From contig CAMCCS010000007.1 in assembly GCA_945873295.1 (NCBI GenBank), positions 1-34,154 on the forward strand: 34,154 nucleotides of DNA, written 5' to 3'. A program made the translations under genes and the position numbers. Positions 18,002 to 27,740 of the stretch are shown here, in pieces. The notes beneath the pieces are model-generated. The model had not been told where the DNA came from. It did no database searches and saw only the letters and a list, made by a program, of their open reading frames with translations. This stretch comes from an uncultured Clostridia bacterium (GTDB taxonomy: Bacteria; Bacillota; Clostridia; Oscillospirales; Oscillospiraceae). Every line of letters begins with the position of its first letter. The first letter of the stretch is position 1.

Positions 18002-18272
18002 GCGTGCGCAGGAGAAAACTGCGCTATGCAAATGCGATGATGCGGGAGATTGCGTCTTATGGCGGTAACTTCCGCGGAGTATGTCCGGTCATCGGGCGGC
18101 TGAACGGCTTCTGTCGGCGCTGGTGTATATCGCCAGGCGGGAAGAATGGTCGGCGCATGTCGGCTATTTTTCTTGCCCCGGAGTGATACACGCGGCGGCG
18201 CGGATAGAACCGCTCGACCGTACCCAGCCATCCCAAGCAAACTGAGTACGTTTTTCAAGGAGGAAAACAAAC
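18002..18272 (+). promoter_or_regulatory. Long structured 5' UTR (leader) of the S10 operon
   Basis: About 270 nt between promoter and rpsJ; perfect hairpin GCGCAG-gagaaaa-CTGCGC (18006-18024) near the predicted 5' end; further GC-rich helices such as GCGG-ataGaa-CCGC. Confidence 0.55.
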
Positions 18273-18584
18273 ATGGCAAACCAGCAAATGATCCGTATCC
18301 GGCTGAAGGCTTATGACCATCAGCTCATCGACTCCAGCGCAGCCAAGATCGTGGAGACCGCCAAGCGCAACGGCGCCCAGGTTTCCGGCCCCATCCCCCT
18401 CCCCACCAAGAAGGAGATCGTCACCATCCTCCGCTCCCCCCACGTCAACAAGGACAGCCGGGAGCAGTTTGAGCGCAGAACCCACAAGAGACTGATCGAT
18501 ATCCTCAACCCCAGCCAGAAGACCATCGAGGCTCTGATGAGCCTGGACCTCCCCGCCGGCGTTGAGATTGAGATAAAGCTGTAA
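18273..18584 (+). CDS. rpsJ: 30S ribosomal protein S10
   Basis: [42 protein letters not shown]. Confidence 0.98.
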   Translation: MANQQMIRIRLKAYDHQLIDSSAAKIVETAKRNGAQVSGPIPLPTKKEIVTILRSPHVNKDSREQFERRTHKRLIDILNPSQKTIEALMSLDLPAGVEIEIKL

Positions 18585-18665
18585 TCGCGTAAGCGAAAAC
18601 AGCTGCCCGCACTGTCTGGCATCGGGCGGACGGGTCAAGTTGGCGGACCGTCCCAATGCGGCTGT
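18585..18665 (+). ncRNA. Candidate structured cis-regulatory RNA (GNRA hairpin plus three-way junction) between rpsJ and rplC
   Basis: TCGC-GTAA-GCGA hairpin; P1 ACAGC (18599-18603)/GCTGT (18661-18665); P2 GCCCG (18605-18609)/CGGGC (18623-18627); P3 GGACGG (18628-18633)/CCGTCC (18648-18653). Confidence 0.55.
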
Positions 18666-18699
18666 CAACCAATAACCTATTAAAAAGGAGAAACCAATC

Positions 18700-19419
18700 A
18701 TGCAGAAAGCAATCATCGGCAAAAAAGTGGGCATGACCCAGATCTTCGATGAGAGCGGCAAAGTGATCCCTGTGACCGTCGTGGAAGCAGGTCCCTGCGT
18801 CGTGACCCAGAAGAAGACTGTGGAGACGGACGGCTACACCGCCGTTCAGCTCGGCTTCGGCGACGTGAAGGAGTCCAAGCTGTCCAAGCCCGAGGCAGGC
18901 CACCTGAAGAAGGCTGGCGTTGCCCCCAAGAAGTACCTGAAGGAGTTCAAGCTGGAGAAGGCCGCCGAAATGAACGTCGGCGATGTCGTGAAGGCTGACA
19001 CCTTCGCCGCCGGCGACAAGATCGATGTCACCGGTATCAGCAAGGGCCATGGCTACCAGGGCGTTGTGAAGCGCTATGGTGCCGGCCGTACCCCCATGAC
19101 CCACGGCGGCGGCCCTGTCCACCGTCATGCCGGTTCCATGGGCGCTTCCTCTCACCAGTCCCGGATCTTCCCCGGTAAGATCGGCGCAGGCCAGATGGGC
19201 TGCGAGCAGGTCACCATCGAGAACCTGGATGTGGTCAAGGTGGATGCGGAGCTCAATATGCTGGTCATCCGCGGCGCCATCCCCGGCCCCAAGGGCGGAC
19301 TGGTTTATATCCGCAACACTGTGAAGAACAACAAGATTAAGCAGGCTGGTGCTGACATCAGCAAGAACCCGCAGAAGGCTTCCGGCAGAAACCCCCAGAA
19401 GGCTTCCGCAAGAGGCTAA
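18700..19419 (+). CDS. rplC: 50S ribosomal protein L3
   Basis: [33 protein letters not shown]; extended C-terminus with NPQKAS duplication. Confidence 0.98.
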   Translation: MQKAIIGKKVGMTQIFDESGKVIPVTVVEAGPCVVTQKKTVETDGYTAVQLGFGDVKESKLSKPEAGHLKKAGVAPKKYLKEFKLEKAAEMNVGDVVKADTFAAGDKIDVTGISKGHGYQGVVKRYGAGRTPMTHGGGPVHRHAGSMGASSHQSRIFPGKIGAGQMGCEQVTIENLDVVKVDAELNMLVIRGAIPGPKGGLVYIRNTVKNNKIKQAGADISKNPQKASGRNPQKASARG

Positions 19420-19438
19420 GGAAAGGAGATCTTAAATC

Positions 19439-20059
19439 ATGCTTACTAAGGTTTTTAACATGGCTGGCGAGCAGGTTGGCGAGATCGAGCTCTCCGAAGC
19501 TGTGTTCGGCATCACCCCCAATCAGGCTGTGGTCCATGAGGCTGTCAAGCATCATCTGGCCGCTTGCCGTCAGGGCACCCAGAGCGCTCTGACCCGGGCT
19601 GAGGTTTCCGGCGGCGGCCGGAAGCCCTGGCGTCAGAAGGGCACCGGCCGGGCCCGCCAGGGCAGCACCCGTGCTCCCCAGTGGACCCACGGCGGCATCG
19701 TGTTTGCTCCCAAGCCCCGGGATTACACCTACTCCATGAACAAGAAGGCCAAGCGGCTCGCTCTGAAGAGCGTGCTCAGCGCCAAGGCTGCCGAGGAGAA
19801 TGTGGTTGTCATTGACGCCATCACCATGGCCGCCCCCAAGACCAAAGAGTTCGCCGCGTTCCTGAAGGCTGTCGGCTGCACCGGCAAGACCCTGGTGGTC
19901 ACCGCTGCTCCCGACCAGAATGTGGTCCGCTCCGGCCGCAACATTGCCGGCTGCGAGGTCACCTTCGCGGGTCTGCTGAACACCTACGACGTGGCCAACG
20001 CCGACAAGCTGGTGGTCGATCAGGCTGCCCTGGCCCGGATCGAGGAGGTATTTGCGTAA
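19439..20059 (+). CDS. rplD: 50S ribosomal protein L4
   Basis: [35 protein letters not shown]. Confidence 0.98.
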   Translation: MLTKVFNMAGEQVGEIELSEAVFGITPNQAVVHEAVKHHLAACRQGTQSALTRAEVSGGGRKPWRQKGTGRARQGSTRAPQWTHGGIVFAPKPRDYTYSMNKKAKRLALKSVLSAKAAEENVVVIDAITMAAPKTKEFAAFLKAVGCTGKTLVVTAAPDQNVVRSGRNIAGCEVTFAGLLNTYDVANADKLVVDQAALARIEEVFA

Positions 20060-20355
20060 TGAAGAATGTGTATGACATCATCCGCCGTCCGGTGATCACC
20101 GAGCAGTCCATGGAAGGCGTTGCCGACAAGAAGTACGTCTTCATGGTGGATGTGGATTCCAACAAGACTGAGATCAAGGCTGCCGTGGAGGCTATCTTCG
20201 GCGTCAAGGTTGCCAAGGTCAACACCATCCGGATGCAGGGTAAGCTGAAGCGCACCGGCGCTTATCCCCAGGGCCACCGTGCCGCCTACAAGAAGGCCGT
20301 CGTCACCCTGACTCCCGATTCCAAGACCATCGAGTTCTTCGAGGGCATGGTCTAA
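20059..20355 (+). CDS. rplW: 50S ribosomal protein L23
   Basis: [13 protein letters not shown]...[19 protein letters not shown]. Confidence 0.97.
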   Translation: MKNVYDIIRRPVITEQSMEGVADKKYVFMVDVDSNKTEIKAAVEAIFGVKVAKVNTIRMQGKLKRTGAYPQGHRAAYKKAVVTLTPDSKTIEFFEGMV

Positions 20356-20384
20356 ACCAATCTCAATAAAGGAGAGAAACGCTA

Positions 20385-21221
20385 ATGGCTATCAAAACTT
20401 TCAAGCCTTACACCCCGTCCCGCAGAAACATGACTGTTTCCGGCTTCGACGGCGTGGACAAGAAGGCAAAACCTGAGCGTAGCCTGGTTGAGACCCTCAA
20501 GAAGAACGCAGGTCGCAACAGCTATGGTCATATCACCGTCCGCCACCGCGGCGGCGGCAACAAGCGCAAGTACCGCGTTATCGATTTCAAGCGGCTGAAG
20601 ACCGAGATGCCCGCCACCGTGCAGCGCATCGAGTACGACCCCAACCGGTCCGCCTTCATTGCCCTCATCAAGTATGAGGACGGCACCCTGAGCTACATCC
20701 TGGCTCCCTACGGCCTGAAGGCCGGCGATGTGGTTGTGGCTTCCGCCAACGCCGACATCAAGCCCGGCAACTGCCTGCCCATCGCCAACATCCCCGTGGG
20801 TACTGTGATCCACAATGTGGAGCTGCAGCCCGGCCACGGCGCCCAGCTGGTTCGCTCCGCCGGTGCCGCTGCCCAGCTGATGGCTAAGGAAGGCGAGCTG
20901 GCCCAGATCCGTCTGCCCTCCGGTGAAGTCCGTTACGTCCGGATGAACTGCACCGCCTGCATCGGTCAGGTGGGCAACCTGGACCACGAGAACGTCCACA
21001 TCGGCAAGGCCGGCCGGACCCGCCACATGGGTGTCCGTCCCACCGTCCGCGGCTCCGTCATGAACCCCAATGACCATCCCCACGGCGGCGGCGAGGGCCG
21101 CGCGCCCGTTGGCCGTCCCGGCCCTGTGACCCCCTGGGGCAAGCCCGCTCTGGGTTACAAGACCCGCAAGACGAAGAACCGTACCAATAAGTTCATCGTC
21201 AAGCGCAGAAACAGCAAGTAA
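20385..21221 (+). CDS. rplB: 50S ribosomal protein L2
   Basis: [42 protein letters not shown]. Confidence 0.98.
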   Translation: MAIKTFKPYTPSRRNMTVSGFDGVDKKAKPERSLVETLKKNAGRNSYGHITVRHRGGGNKRKYRVIDFKRLKTEMPATVQRIEYDPNRSAFIALIKYEDGTLSYILAPYGLKAGDVVVASANADIKPGNCLPIANIPVGTVIHNVELQPGHGAQLVRSAGAAAQLMAKEGELAQIRLPSGEVRYVRMNCTACIGQVGNLDHENVHIGKAGRTRHMGVRPTVRGSVMNPNDHPHGGGEGRAPVGRPGPVTPWGKPALGYKTRKTKNRTNKFIVKRRNSK

Positions 21222-21233
21222 GGAGGAAATGAA

Positions 21234-21512
21234 ATGAGCAGAAGCGTCAAAAAGGGCCCTTTCGTAGCTCCCGAGCTGTATAAGCGCGTTGAGGAGCTGA
21301 ACAAGGCCGGTGAAAAGAAGGTTCTGAAGACCTGGTCCAGAGCCTCCACCATTTTCCCCTCCTTTGTCGGTCACACCATCGCTGTCCACGACGGCCGCAA
21401 GCATGTTCCCGTCTATATCACCGAGGATATGGTGGGTCATAAGCTGGGCGAGTTCGTGCCTACCAGAACCTTCCGGGGCCACTCTGGCAGCAAGACCGCC
21501 AACGCGAAATAA
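21234..21512 (+). CDS. rpsS: 30S ribosomal protein S19
   Basis: [19 protein letters not shown]...[12 protein letters not shown]. Confidence 0.98.
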   Translation: MSRSVKKGPFVAPELYKRVEELNKAGEKKVLKTWSRASTIFPSFVGHTIAVHDGRKHVPVYITEDMVGHKLGEFVPTRTFRGHSGSKTANAK

Positions 21513-21524
21513 GGAGGTACGAAA

Positions 21525-21860
21525 ATGGAAGCATTTGCACACGTTAAGTACGTCCGGATGTCCCCCCGTAAGGTTAAGCTGGTCTGCGACATGATCCGCG
21601 GCAAGGATGTGAAGACTGCCGCCGCGTATCTGAGCCAGACCTCCAAGGCCGCCTGCGAGCCCATGGCCAAGCTCCTCAAGAGCGCCGTGGCCAACGCCGA
21701 GCACAACCACGAGATGAACGCGGACAACCTGTTCGTGTCCACCGCGGTGGCCAACCCCGGCCCCATCCTGAAGCGTGGCCGCATCGCGTCCCGCCGCGGA
21801 TTTGTTCGGATCAATAAGAGAACCACTCACATCACCATCGGTGTGAGCGAGAAGGCTTAA
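21525..21860 (+). CDS. rplV: 50S ribosomal protein L22
   Basis: [20 protein letters not shown]; operon position. Confidence 0.97.
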   Translation: MEAFAHVKYVRMSPRKVKLVCDMIRGKDVKTAAAYLSQTSKAACEPMAKLLKSAVANAEHNHEMNADNLFVSTAVANPGPILKRGRIASRRGFVRINKRTTHITIGVSEKA

Positions 21861-21873
21861 GCAGGAGGTAGCT

Positions 21874-22668
21874 ATGGGACAGAAAGTCAATCCCCATGGA
21901 CTGCGGGTCGGCGTCATCAAGGACTGGGATTCTCACTGGTACGCCCGTGAGGACAAGGTCGGCGATCTGGTCGTCGAAGATTACAACGTCCGGAAGTATC
22001 TGAAGAATAAACTGTACGCCGCCGGCGTGGCAAAGATCGAGATCGAGCGCTCCAACGGCAAGGTCAAGATCAACATCCACTGCTCCCGTCCCGGCGTCGT
22101 CATCGGCAAGGCCGGCGCGGAGATCGAGAATCTGCGCAAGGACATGGAAGCCCGTCTGGGCAAGAGCGTGAACCTGAACATCGTTGAGGTCCGCTCTCCT
22201 GACCTGAACGCCCAGCTGGTTGCCGAGAACATCGCCCAGCAGCTGGAGAAGCGTATCTCCTTCCGCCGGGCCATGAAGAAGGCCATGCAGCAGGCTACCC
22301 GCCTGGGTGCCAAGGGCATCAAGGTTTCCTGCGGCGGCCGTCTGGGCGGTGCTGAAATCGCCCGGAGCGAGAGCTATCACGAGGGCACCATTCCCCTGCA
22401 GACCATCCGTGCCGACATCGACTACGGCTTTGCTGAGGCTGCCACCACCTACGGCCGCATCGGCGTGAAGGTCTGGATCTATAAGGGCGAGGTGCTGAAC
22501 ACCACCCTGCGCGCCGCTGCTCCCGAACCCGAGAAGCGCGAGCGCCGGGACCGCCGGAATGACCGCCGCGGCGACCGCCGGGACGGAAACCGCGGTGAGC
22601 GTCGGGACTATCGCGGCGACCGCCGGAATGACCGCCCCGATAACCGCAGAGAAGGAGGAAACCGCTGA
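21874..22668 (+). CDS. rpsC: 30S ribosomal protein S3 with Arg/Asp-rich C-terminal tail
   Basis: [23 protein letters not shown]; tail [47 protein letters not shown]. Confidence 0.97.
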   Translation: MGQKVNPHGLRVGVIKDWDSHWYAREDKVGDLVVEDYNVRKYLKNKLYAAGVAKIEIERSNGKVKINIHCSRPGVVIGKAGAEIENLRKDMEARLGKSVNLNIVEVRSPDLNAQLVAENIAQQLEKRISFRRAMKKAMQQATRLGAKGIKVSCGGRLGGAEIARSESYHEGTIPLQTIRADIDYGFAEAATTYGRIGVKVWIYKGEVLNTTLRAAAPEPEKRERRDRRNDRRGDRRDGNRGERRDYRGDRRNDRPDNRREGGNR

Positions 22669-23099
22669 TGCTGATGCCCAAGAGAGTCAAATACCGCAAG
22701 GTTCAGCGTGGCCGTATGACCGGCACCGCCTCCCGCGGTAATAAGGTTTCCTACGGTGATTTTGGTATCCAGGCTCTGGAGCCCGGCTGGATCACCGGAA
22801 ACCAGATCGAAGCCGCCCGTATCGCCATGACCCGTTACACCAAGCGTGGCGGTAAGGTGTGGATCAAGATCTTCCCCGACAAGCCTTATTCCAAGAAGGG
22901 CCTGGGCACCCGTATGGGTTCCGGTAAAGGCGCTCCCGAAGGCTGGGTCGCAGTTGTTAAGAATCAGAAGGTGATGTTTGAGATCGGCGGCGTGCCGGAG
23001 GATGTGGCCCGTGAGGCTCTGCGTCTGGCTCAGCACAAGCTGCCCATCAAGACCCGCATCATCGCCAAGGAAGCCGATACTGAGATTGGTGGTGAATAA
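22668..23099 (+). CDS. rplP: 50S ribosomal protein L16
   Basis: [17 protein letters not shown]; start either 22668 or in-frame ATG 22674. Confidence 0.97.
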   Translation: MLMPKRVKYRKVQRGRMTGTASRGNKVSYGDFGIQALEPGWITGNQIEAARIAMTRYTKRGGKVWIKIFPDKPYSKKGLGTRMGSGKGAPEGWVAVVKNQKVMFEIGGVPEDVAREALRLAQHKLPIKTRIIAKEADTEIGGE

Positions 23100-23296
23100 T
23101 GATGAAGGCAAAGGAAATCAGAAATCTGTCCACGGACGAGCTGAACAAGAAGCTGGAGGAGCTGAAGAAGGATCTGTTCATGCTGCGGATGCAGCATGCC
23201 ACCAACCAGCTGGACAACCCCATGCGCCTGAATGCCGTCAAGAAGGACATTGCCCGCATCAAGACCATTATTCGTGAGAAGCAGACCAATATCTGA
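23099..23296 (+). CDS. rpmC: 50S ribosomal protein L29
   Basis: [30 protein letters not shown]. Confidence 0.96.
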   Translation: MMKAKEIRNLSTDELNKKLEELKKDLFMLRMQHATNQLDNPMRLNAVKKDIARIKTIIREKQTNI

Positions 23297-23310
23297 GGAG
23301 GTAAGCAGTT

Positions 23311-23574
23311 ATGAGTGAAAATACCAGAGCTTTCCGCAAAACCAGAATTGGCCAGGTCGTCTCCGACAAGATGGACAAGACCATTGTGGTTGCGATCGAG
23401 GATAGCGTGCAGCATCCTCTGTACAAGAAGATTATGAAGCGTACCTACAAGCTGAAGGCCCACGACGAGAATAACGAGTGCGGCATCGGCGATACCGTAG
23501 AGGTCATGGAGACTCGTCCCCTGTCCAAGGATAAGAGATGGAGACTCGTGAGAATCATCGAAAAGGCGAAGTAA
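23311..23574 (+). CDS. rpsQ: 30S ribosomal protein S17
   Basis: [24 protein letters not shown]...[18 protein letters not shown]. Confidence 0.97.
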   Translation: MSENTRAFRKTRIGQVVSDKMDKTIVVAIEDSVQHPLYKKIMKRTYKLKAHDENNECGIGDTVEVMETRPLSKDKRWRLVRIIEKAK

Positions 23575-23589
23575 GGAGGTCGGACAGCT

Positions 23590-23958
23590 ATGATTCAACA
23601 GGAAAGCTACCTGAAGGTTGCCGACAACACCGGCGCTAAGGAAATCCATTGCATTCGTGTCCTGGGCGGCTCCAAGCGGAAGACCGGCAACATCGGTGAC
23701 ATCATCGTCGCTTCCGTCCGCAAGGCTGCTACCGGCGGCACTGTGAAGAAGGGCGAGGTCGTTAAGGCCGTGATCGTCCGTACCAAGCGGGGTGTCCGCC
23801 GTGAGGACGGCACCTATGTCCGCTTCGATGAGAACGCTGCCGTTATCATCAAGGAGGACAAGAACCCCCGCGGTACCCGTATCTTTGGACCGGTGGCCCG
23901 TGAGCTCCGTGAGAAGGACTTCATGAAGATCCTCTCCCTGGCGCCCGAAGTCATCTAA
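23590..23958 (+). CDS. rplN: 50S ribosomal protein L14
   Basis: [28 protein letters not shown]. Confidence 0.98.
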   Translation: MIQQESYLKVADNTGAKEIHCIRVLGGSKRKTGNIGDIIVASVRKAATGGTVKKGEVVKAVIVRTKRGVRREDGTYVRFDENAAVIIKEDKNPRGTRIFGPVARELREKDFMKILSLAPEVI

Positions 23959-23973
23959 GGGGGAACCGAAGGA

Positions 23974-24279
23974 ATGAACATTAAGAAGAATGATACCGTT
24001 ATCGTCCTGTCCGGCAAGGACAAGGGCGTGAAGGGCAAGGTCCTGGTCGCCATGCCCAGCGAAAACAAGGTCATTGTGGAGAAGGTCAACGTTGCTACCT
24101 GCCACACCAAGCCCCGCCGTCAGGGTGAAACCGGCGGCATCGTCAAGCGGGAGACCCCCATCCGCGCCTGCAAGGTCGCTCTGTTCTGCGACAAGTGCGG
24201 CAAGGGCGTCCGCGTGGGCTACAAGGTGGAAGACGGCAAGAAGACCCGTATCTGCCGCAAGTGCGGCGCCGAAATCTGA
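23974..24279 (+). CDS. rplX: 50S ribosomal protein L24
   Basis: KKNDTVIVLSGKDKGVKGKVL KOW motif; C-terminal CxxC pairs CDKCGKG...CRKCGAEI. Confidence 0.97.
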   Translation: MNIKKNDTVIVLSGKDKGVKGKVLVAMPSENKVIVEKVNVATCHTKPRRQGETGGIVKRETPIRACKVALFCDKCGKGVRVGYKVEDGKKTRICRKCGAEI

Positions 24280-24295
24280 GAAAGGAGCGTAAAGT

Positions 24296-24838
24296 ATGGC
24301 TAGCAGACTGAAAGAAAAATACACGGCTGAAATCGCTCCCGCTCTGAACAAGAAGTTCGGCTACAAGAGCGTCATGCAGATCCCCAAGCTGGACAAGATC
24401 ATCGTGAACGTTGGCTGCGGCGAAAGCAAGAACAACGCCAAGGAGATCGAGGCCATCTGCAAGGATATTGCCGCTATTACCGGCCAGAAGCCCATCACCA
24501 CCAAGGCCCGGAAGTCCGTCGCGAACTTCAAGGTCCGTGAGGGCGAAACCGTCGGCGTGAAGGTCACCCTCCGGGGCGACAAGATGTACGAGTTCCTGGA
24601 CCGTCTGTTCAGCGTGGCTCTGCCCCGCGTCCGCGACTTCCGCGGCATCAACCCCAACTCCTTTGACGGCCGCGGCAACTACGCCTTCGGTCTGAAGGAG
24701 CAGCTCATCTTCCCTGAGATCGAGTACGACAAGGTGGACAAGATCCGTGGTATGGATATTTGCATCTGCACCACCGCCACCACCGATGAGGAAGCCAAGG
24801 AGCTGCTGACCCAGCTCGGCGCTCCCTTCCAGGCTTGA
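24296..24838 (+). CDS. rplE: 50S ribosomal protein L5
   Basis: [14 protein letters not shown]...[25 protein letters not shown]. Confidence 0.98.
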   Translation: MASRLKEKYTAEIAPALNKKFGYKSVMQIPKLDKIIVNVGCGESKNNAKEIEAICKDIAAITGQKPITTKARKSVANFKVREGETVGVKVTLRGDKMYEFLDRLFSVALPRVRDFRGINPNSFDGRGNYAFGLKEQLIFPEIEYDKVDKIRGMDICICTTATTDEEAKELLTQLGAPFQA

Positions 24839-24854
24839 TTAGGAGGATTGAAAC

Positions 24855-25040
24855 ATGGCAAAGAAGTCTATGATCCTGAAGCAGCAGGAAGAGCCCAAGT
24901 TCTCTACCCGCCGCTATAACCGCTGCAAGATCTGCGGCAGACCCCATGCTTACCTGCGTGACTACGGCGTGTGCCGTATCTGCTTCCGTGAGCTGGCCTA
25001 CAAGGGCCAGATCCCCGGTGTCCGCAAGGCCAGCTGGTAA
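24855..25040 (+). CDS. rpsZ: 30S ribosomal protein S14 type Z (zinc-binding)
   Basis: [24 protein letters not shown], 61 aa. Confidence 0.97.
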   Translation: MAKKSMILKQQEEPKFSTRRYNRCKICGRPHAYLRDYGVCRICFRELAYKGQIPGVRKASW

Positions 25041-25043
25041 AAA

Positions 25044-25203
25044 GGCAAAGCCGGTTTGACCGGTACTGCCAGAACGTTCGGGTGGGCTGTTTAGGCAGCC
25101 CAGGTCGAATTTCAATGTAAAAAAGCGCGGGAAGTCCCGGGAAGATGGGCAGGCTCCCTGCCGCATTCCCCGGATACCCCCGCGACTTAACGGGTATAGC
25201 CCG
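25044..25203 (+). ncRNA. Candidate structured cis-regulatory RNA upstream of rpsH with two S8-binding-core-like hairpins
   Basis: Hairpin A 25044-25070 (GGC AAAG CCGG ... CCGG UACU GCC); hairpin 25084-25101 (GGGCTG/CAGCCC); hairpin B 25126-25184 (CGCGGG AAGU CC... GG AUACC CCCGCG); small hairpin 25191-25203 (CGGG/CCCG). Confidence 0.6.
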
Positions 25204-25228
25204 TAACTTCTATAAGGAGGATAACAAC

Positions 25229-25627
25229 ATGCAAATCACCGATCCCGTAGCGGATATGCTGACCCGAATCCGGAACGCGAACTCCGCCAAGCACGAAACC
25301 GTTGACGTGCCCGCTTCCAACCTGAAGAAGGCCATTGCCCAGATCCTGCTGGATGAGGGCTACATCAAGGCCTACAATGTGGTTGACAACGGCAATCAGG
25401 GCGTGATCCACATCACCCTGAAGTACCTGGGCAAGAAGCAGGCGGCACTGTCCGGCCTGCGCCGGGTGTCCAAGCCCGGTCTGCGGGTTTATGCCGGCGC
25501 CGATGAGCTCCCCCGTGTGCTCAAGGGCCTGGGCATTGCCATCGTATCCACCTCCCAGGGCGTCATGACCGACAAGAAGGCCCGGGAAAAGCACATTGGC
25601 GGCGAAGTCCTGGCTTTCGTTTGGTAA
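25229..25627 (+). CDS. rpsH: 30S ribosomal protein S8
   Basis: [34 protein letters not shown]. Start is ATG 25229 with SD AAGGAGG; the track's 25145 start is an upstream extension. Confidence 0.97.
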   Translation: MQITDPVADMLTRIRNANSAKHETVDVPASNLKKAIAQILLDEGYIKAYNVVDNGNQGVIHITLKYLGKKQAALSGLRRVSKPGLRVYAGADELPRVLKGLGIAIVSTSQGVMTDKKAREKHIGGEVLAFVW

Positions 25628-25640
25628 GGAGGATTCGTAA

Positions 25641-26186
25641 ATGTCTAGAATTGGTAAGAAGCCGGTTATCATTCCGGCAAACTGCACGGTGGATATTGCC
25701 GCTGACAATACCGTCACCGTTAAGGGCCCCAAGGGCACTCTGAGCCACACCTTCCATCCCGACATGATCCTGAAGGTCGAGGGCAACGTCCTGACCGTCT
25801 CCCGTCCCGATGAAGAGCACCTGCACAAGTCCCTCCACGGTCTGACCCGTACCCTGATCAACAACATGGTCGAGGGTGTGGAGAAGGGCTTCTCCAAGGA
25901 GCTGGAAATCAACGGCGTCGGCTACCGTGCCGAGAAGAAGGGCAACCAGCTGGTCATGCGTCTGGGCTTCTCCCACGAGGTTATCGTCAGTGAGATTCCT
26001 GGCATCACCATCGAGGTTCCCGCCCCCAACAAGATCATCATCCACGGCATCGACAAGCAGGCTGTCGGTCAGTTCGCTGCCGAGGTTCGCGGCAAGCGTC
26101 CCCCCGAACCCTACAAGGGCAAGGGCATCAAGTATACCACTGAGGTCATCCGCCGCAAGGTTGGTAAGACCGGTGGCAAGAAGTAA
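25641..26186 (+). CDS. rplF: 50S ribosomal protein L6
   Basis: [17 protein letters not shown]...[12 protein letters not shown]. Confidence 0.98.
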   Translation: MSRIGKKPVIIPANCTVDIAADNTVTVKGPKGTLSHTFHPDMILKVEGNVLTVSRPDEEHLHKSLHGLTRTLINNMVEGVEKGFSKELEINGVGYRAEKKGNQLVMRLGFSHEVIVSEIPGITIEVPAPNKIIIHGIDKQAVGQFAAEVRGKRPPEPYKGKGIKYTTEVIRRKVGKTGGKK

Positions 26187-26201
26187 TGGAGGTGTGCCGA
26201 A

Positions 26202-26561
26202 ATGGTTAGCAAGATTGATAAGAAAGCAATGCGCGCCCGGCGGCATGTCCGTGTTCGCGCCAAGATCTCCGGCACTCCTGAGCGTCCCCGTCTGAACGTG
26301 TTCCGCAGCAACGCGAACATCTACGCCCAGATCATCGACGACGTGAACGGCGTCACCCTGGTTTCCGCCAATACGCTGGAGAAGGACTTCGAAGGCTCCA
26401 CCGGCAACTGCGAGGCTGCCAAGAAGGTGGGCACTGTTCTTGCCGAGCGTGCCAAGGCAAAGGGCATCACCCAGGTCATCTTTGACCGGGGCGGCTATGT
26501 GTACCATGGCCGGGTTGCCGCTGTTGCCGATGGCGCTCGCGAGGGCGGGCTGGAGTTCTAA
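26202..26561 (+). CDS. rplR: 50S ribosomal protein L18
   Basis: [35 protein letters not shown]. Confidence 0.98.
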   Translation: MVSKIDKKAMRARRHVRVRAKISGTPERPRLNVFRSNANIYAQIIDDVNGVTLVSANTLEKDFEGSTGNCEAAKKVGTVLAERAKAKGITQVIFDRGGYVYHGRVAAVADGAREGGLEF

Positions 26562-26579
26562 GGTAGAGGAGGAAAAGAA

Positions 26580-27089
26580 ATGGCTTACAATAAGACTCCG
26601 AACAATGAGGCCTCCGAGCTCATTGAAAAGGTCGTTTACCTGAACCGGGTCAGCAAGACCGTTAAGGGCGGCCGTGTTATGAAGTTCTCCGCCCTGGTGG
26701 TTGTCGGCGACGGCAAGGGCACCGTGGGCTACGGCCTGGGCAAGGCTGCCGAGGTTTCCGAGGCCATTCTGAAGGGCATCGCCGATGCCAAGAAGAACAT
26801 GGTCAAGGTTTCTCTGGCCGGGGACACCATCCCCCACGACATCATTGGCATCTTCGGCGCCGGCTCCGTTCTGCTGAAGCCCGCTCCCGAAGGCACCGGC
26901 GTTATCGCCGGCGGCGCTGTCCGTGCCGTTATGGAGGCTGTGGGCATTAAGAACATCTGCGCCAAGTGCCTGCGCTCCAACAATCCCCAGAACGTGGTCA
27001 AGGCCACCATGGCCGGTCTGACCACCCTGCGCTCCCCCGAGCAGGTTGCTGCCATCCGGGGCAAGAGCGTGGAAGAAATCGTTGGTTAA
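26580..27089 (+). CDS. rpsE: 30S ribosomal protein S5
   Basis: [39 protein letters not shown]. Confidence 0.98.
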   Translation: MAYNKTPNNEASELIEKVVYLNRVSKTVKGGRVMKFSALVVVGDGKGTVGYGLGKAAEVSEAILKGIADAKKNMVKVSLAGDTIPHDIIGIFGAGSVLLKPAPEGTGVIAGGAVRAVMEAVGIKNICAKCLRSNNPQNVVKATMAGLTTLRSPEQVAAIRGKSVEEIVG

Positions 27090-27103
27090 GGAGGGCAATT
27101 AAC

Positions 27104-27286
27104 ATGGCAAACCTGAAGATTAAGCTTGTTAAGAGCCTGAATGGCCGCCTGGATAAGCACATCGCTACCGCCGAGTCCCTGGGCCTTCGCAAGATCGGCC
27201 AGGTGACCATCCAGCCGGACAATACCCAGACCCGCGGCAAGATCGCCAAGATCGGCTACCTGCTGCAGGTTACCGAAGTAGAATAA
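27104..27286 (+). CDS. rpmD: 50S ribosomal protein L30
   Basis: [39 protein letters not shown]; start ATG 27104 (60 aa). Confidence 0.95.
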   Translation: MANLKIKLVKSLNGRLDKHIATAESLGLRKIGQVTIQPDNTQTRGKIAKIGYLLQVTEVE

Positions 27287-27299
27287 GGAGGAGATACCC

Positions 27300-27740
27300 A
27301 TGAAACTCTCTGAACTCTCTCCTGTCCCTGGCTCCACCCAGGTTGGCAAGCGCAAGGGTCGGGGCACCGGTTCCGGCAACGGCAAGACCGGCGGCCGCGG
27401 CCACAAGGGCCAGAAGGCCCGTTCCGGCGGCAAGATCCGCGTCGGCTTCGAAGGCGGCCAGATGCCTCTGGCCCGCCGGATCCCCAAGCGCGGCTTCAAC
27501 AACATTTTCGCCAAGCCCCTCACTTCTGTGAATGTGAGCATGCTGAACCGTTTTGAGAATGGCGCAGTGGTGGACGCGGAAGCTCTGATCGAGGCTGGCG
27601 TGATCGCCGGCTGCCCCTACGGCCTTAAGGTCCTCGCCGGCGGCGAGCTGACCAAGAGCGTCACCGTTAAAGCTGCGGCTTTCTCCCAGACTGCCAAGGA
27701 AAAGATTGAGCAGGCAGGCGGAAAGGCCGAGGTGGTTTAA
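27300..27740 (+). CDS. rplO: 50S ribosomal protein L15
   Basis: [44 protein letters not shown]. Confidence 0.98.
   Translation: MKLSELSPVPGSTQVGKRKGRGTGSGNGKTGGRGHKGQKARSGGKIRVGFEGGQMPLARRIPKRGFNNIFAKPLTSVNVSMLNRFENGAVVDAEALIEAGVIAGCPYGLKVLAGGELTKSVTVKAAAFSQTAKEKIEQAGGKAEVV

Noticed and set aside
17974-18186. 70-aa ORF in the S10 leader
   Set aside because: Its start overlaps the predicted promoter spacer, upstream of the probable +1, and there is no SD or recognisable similarity.
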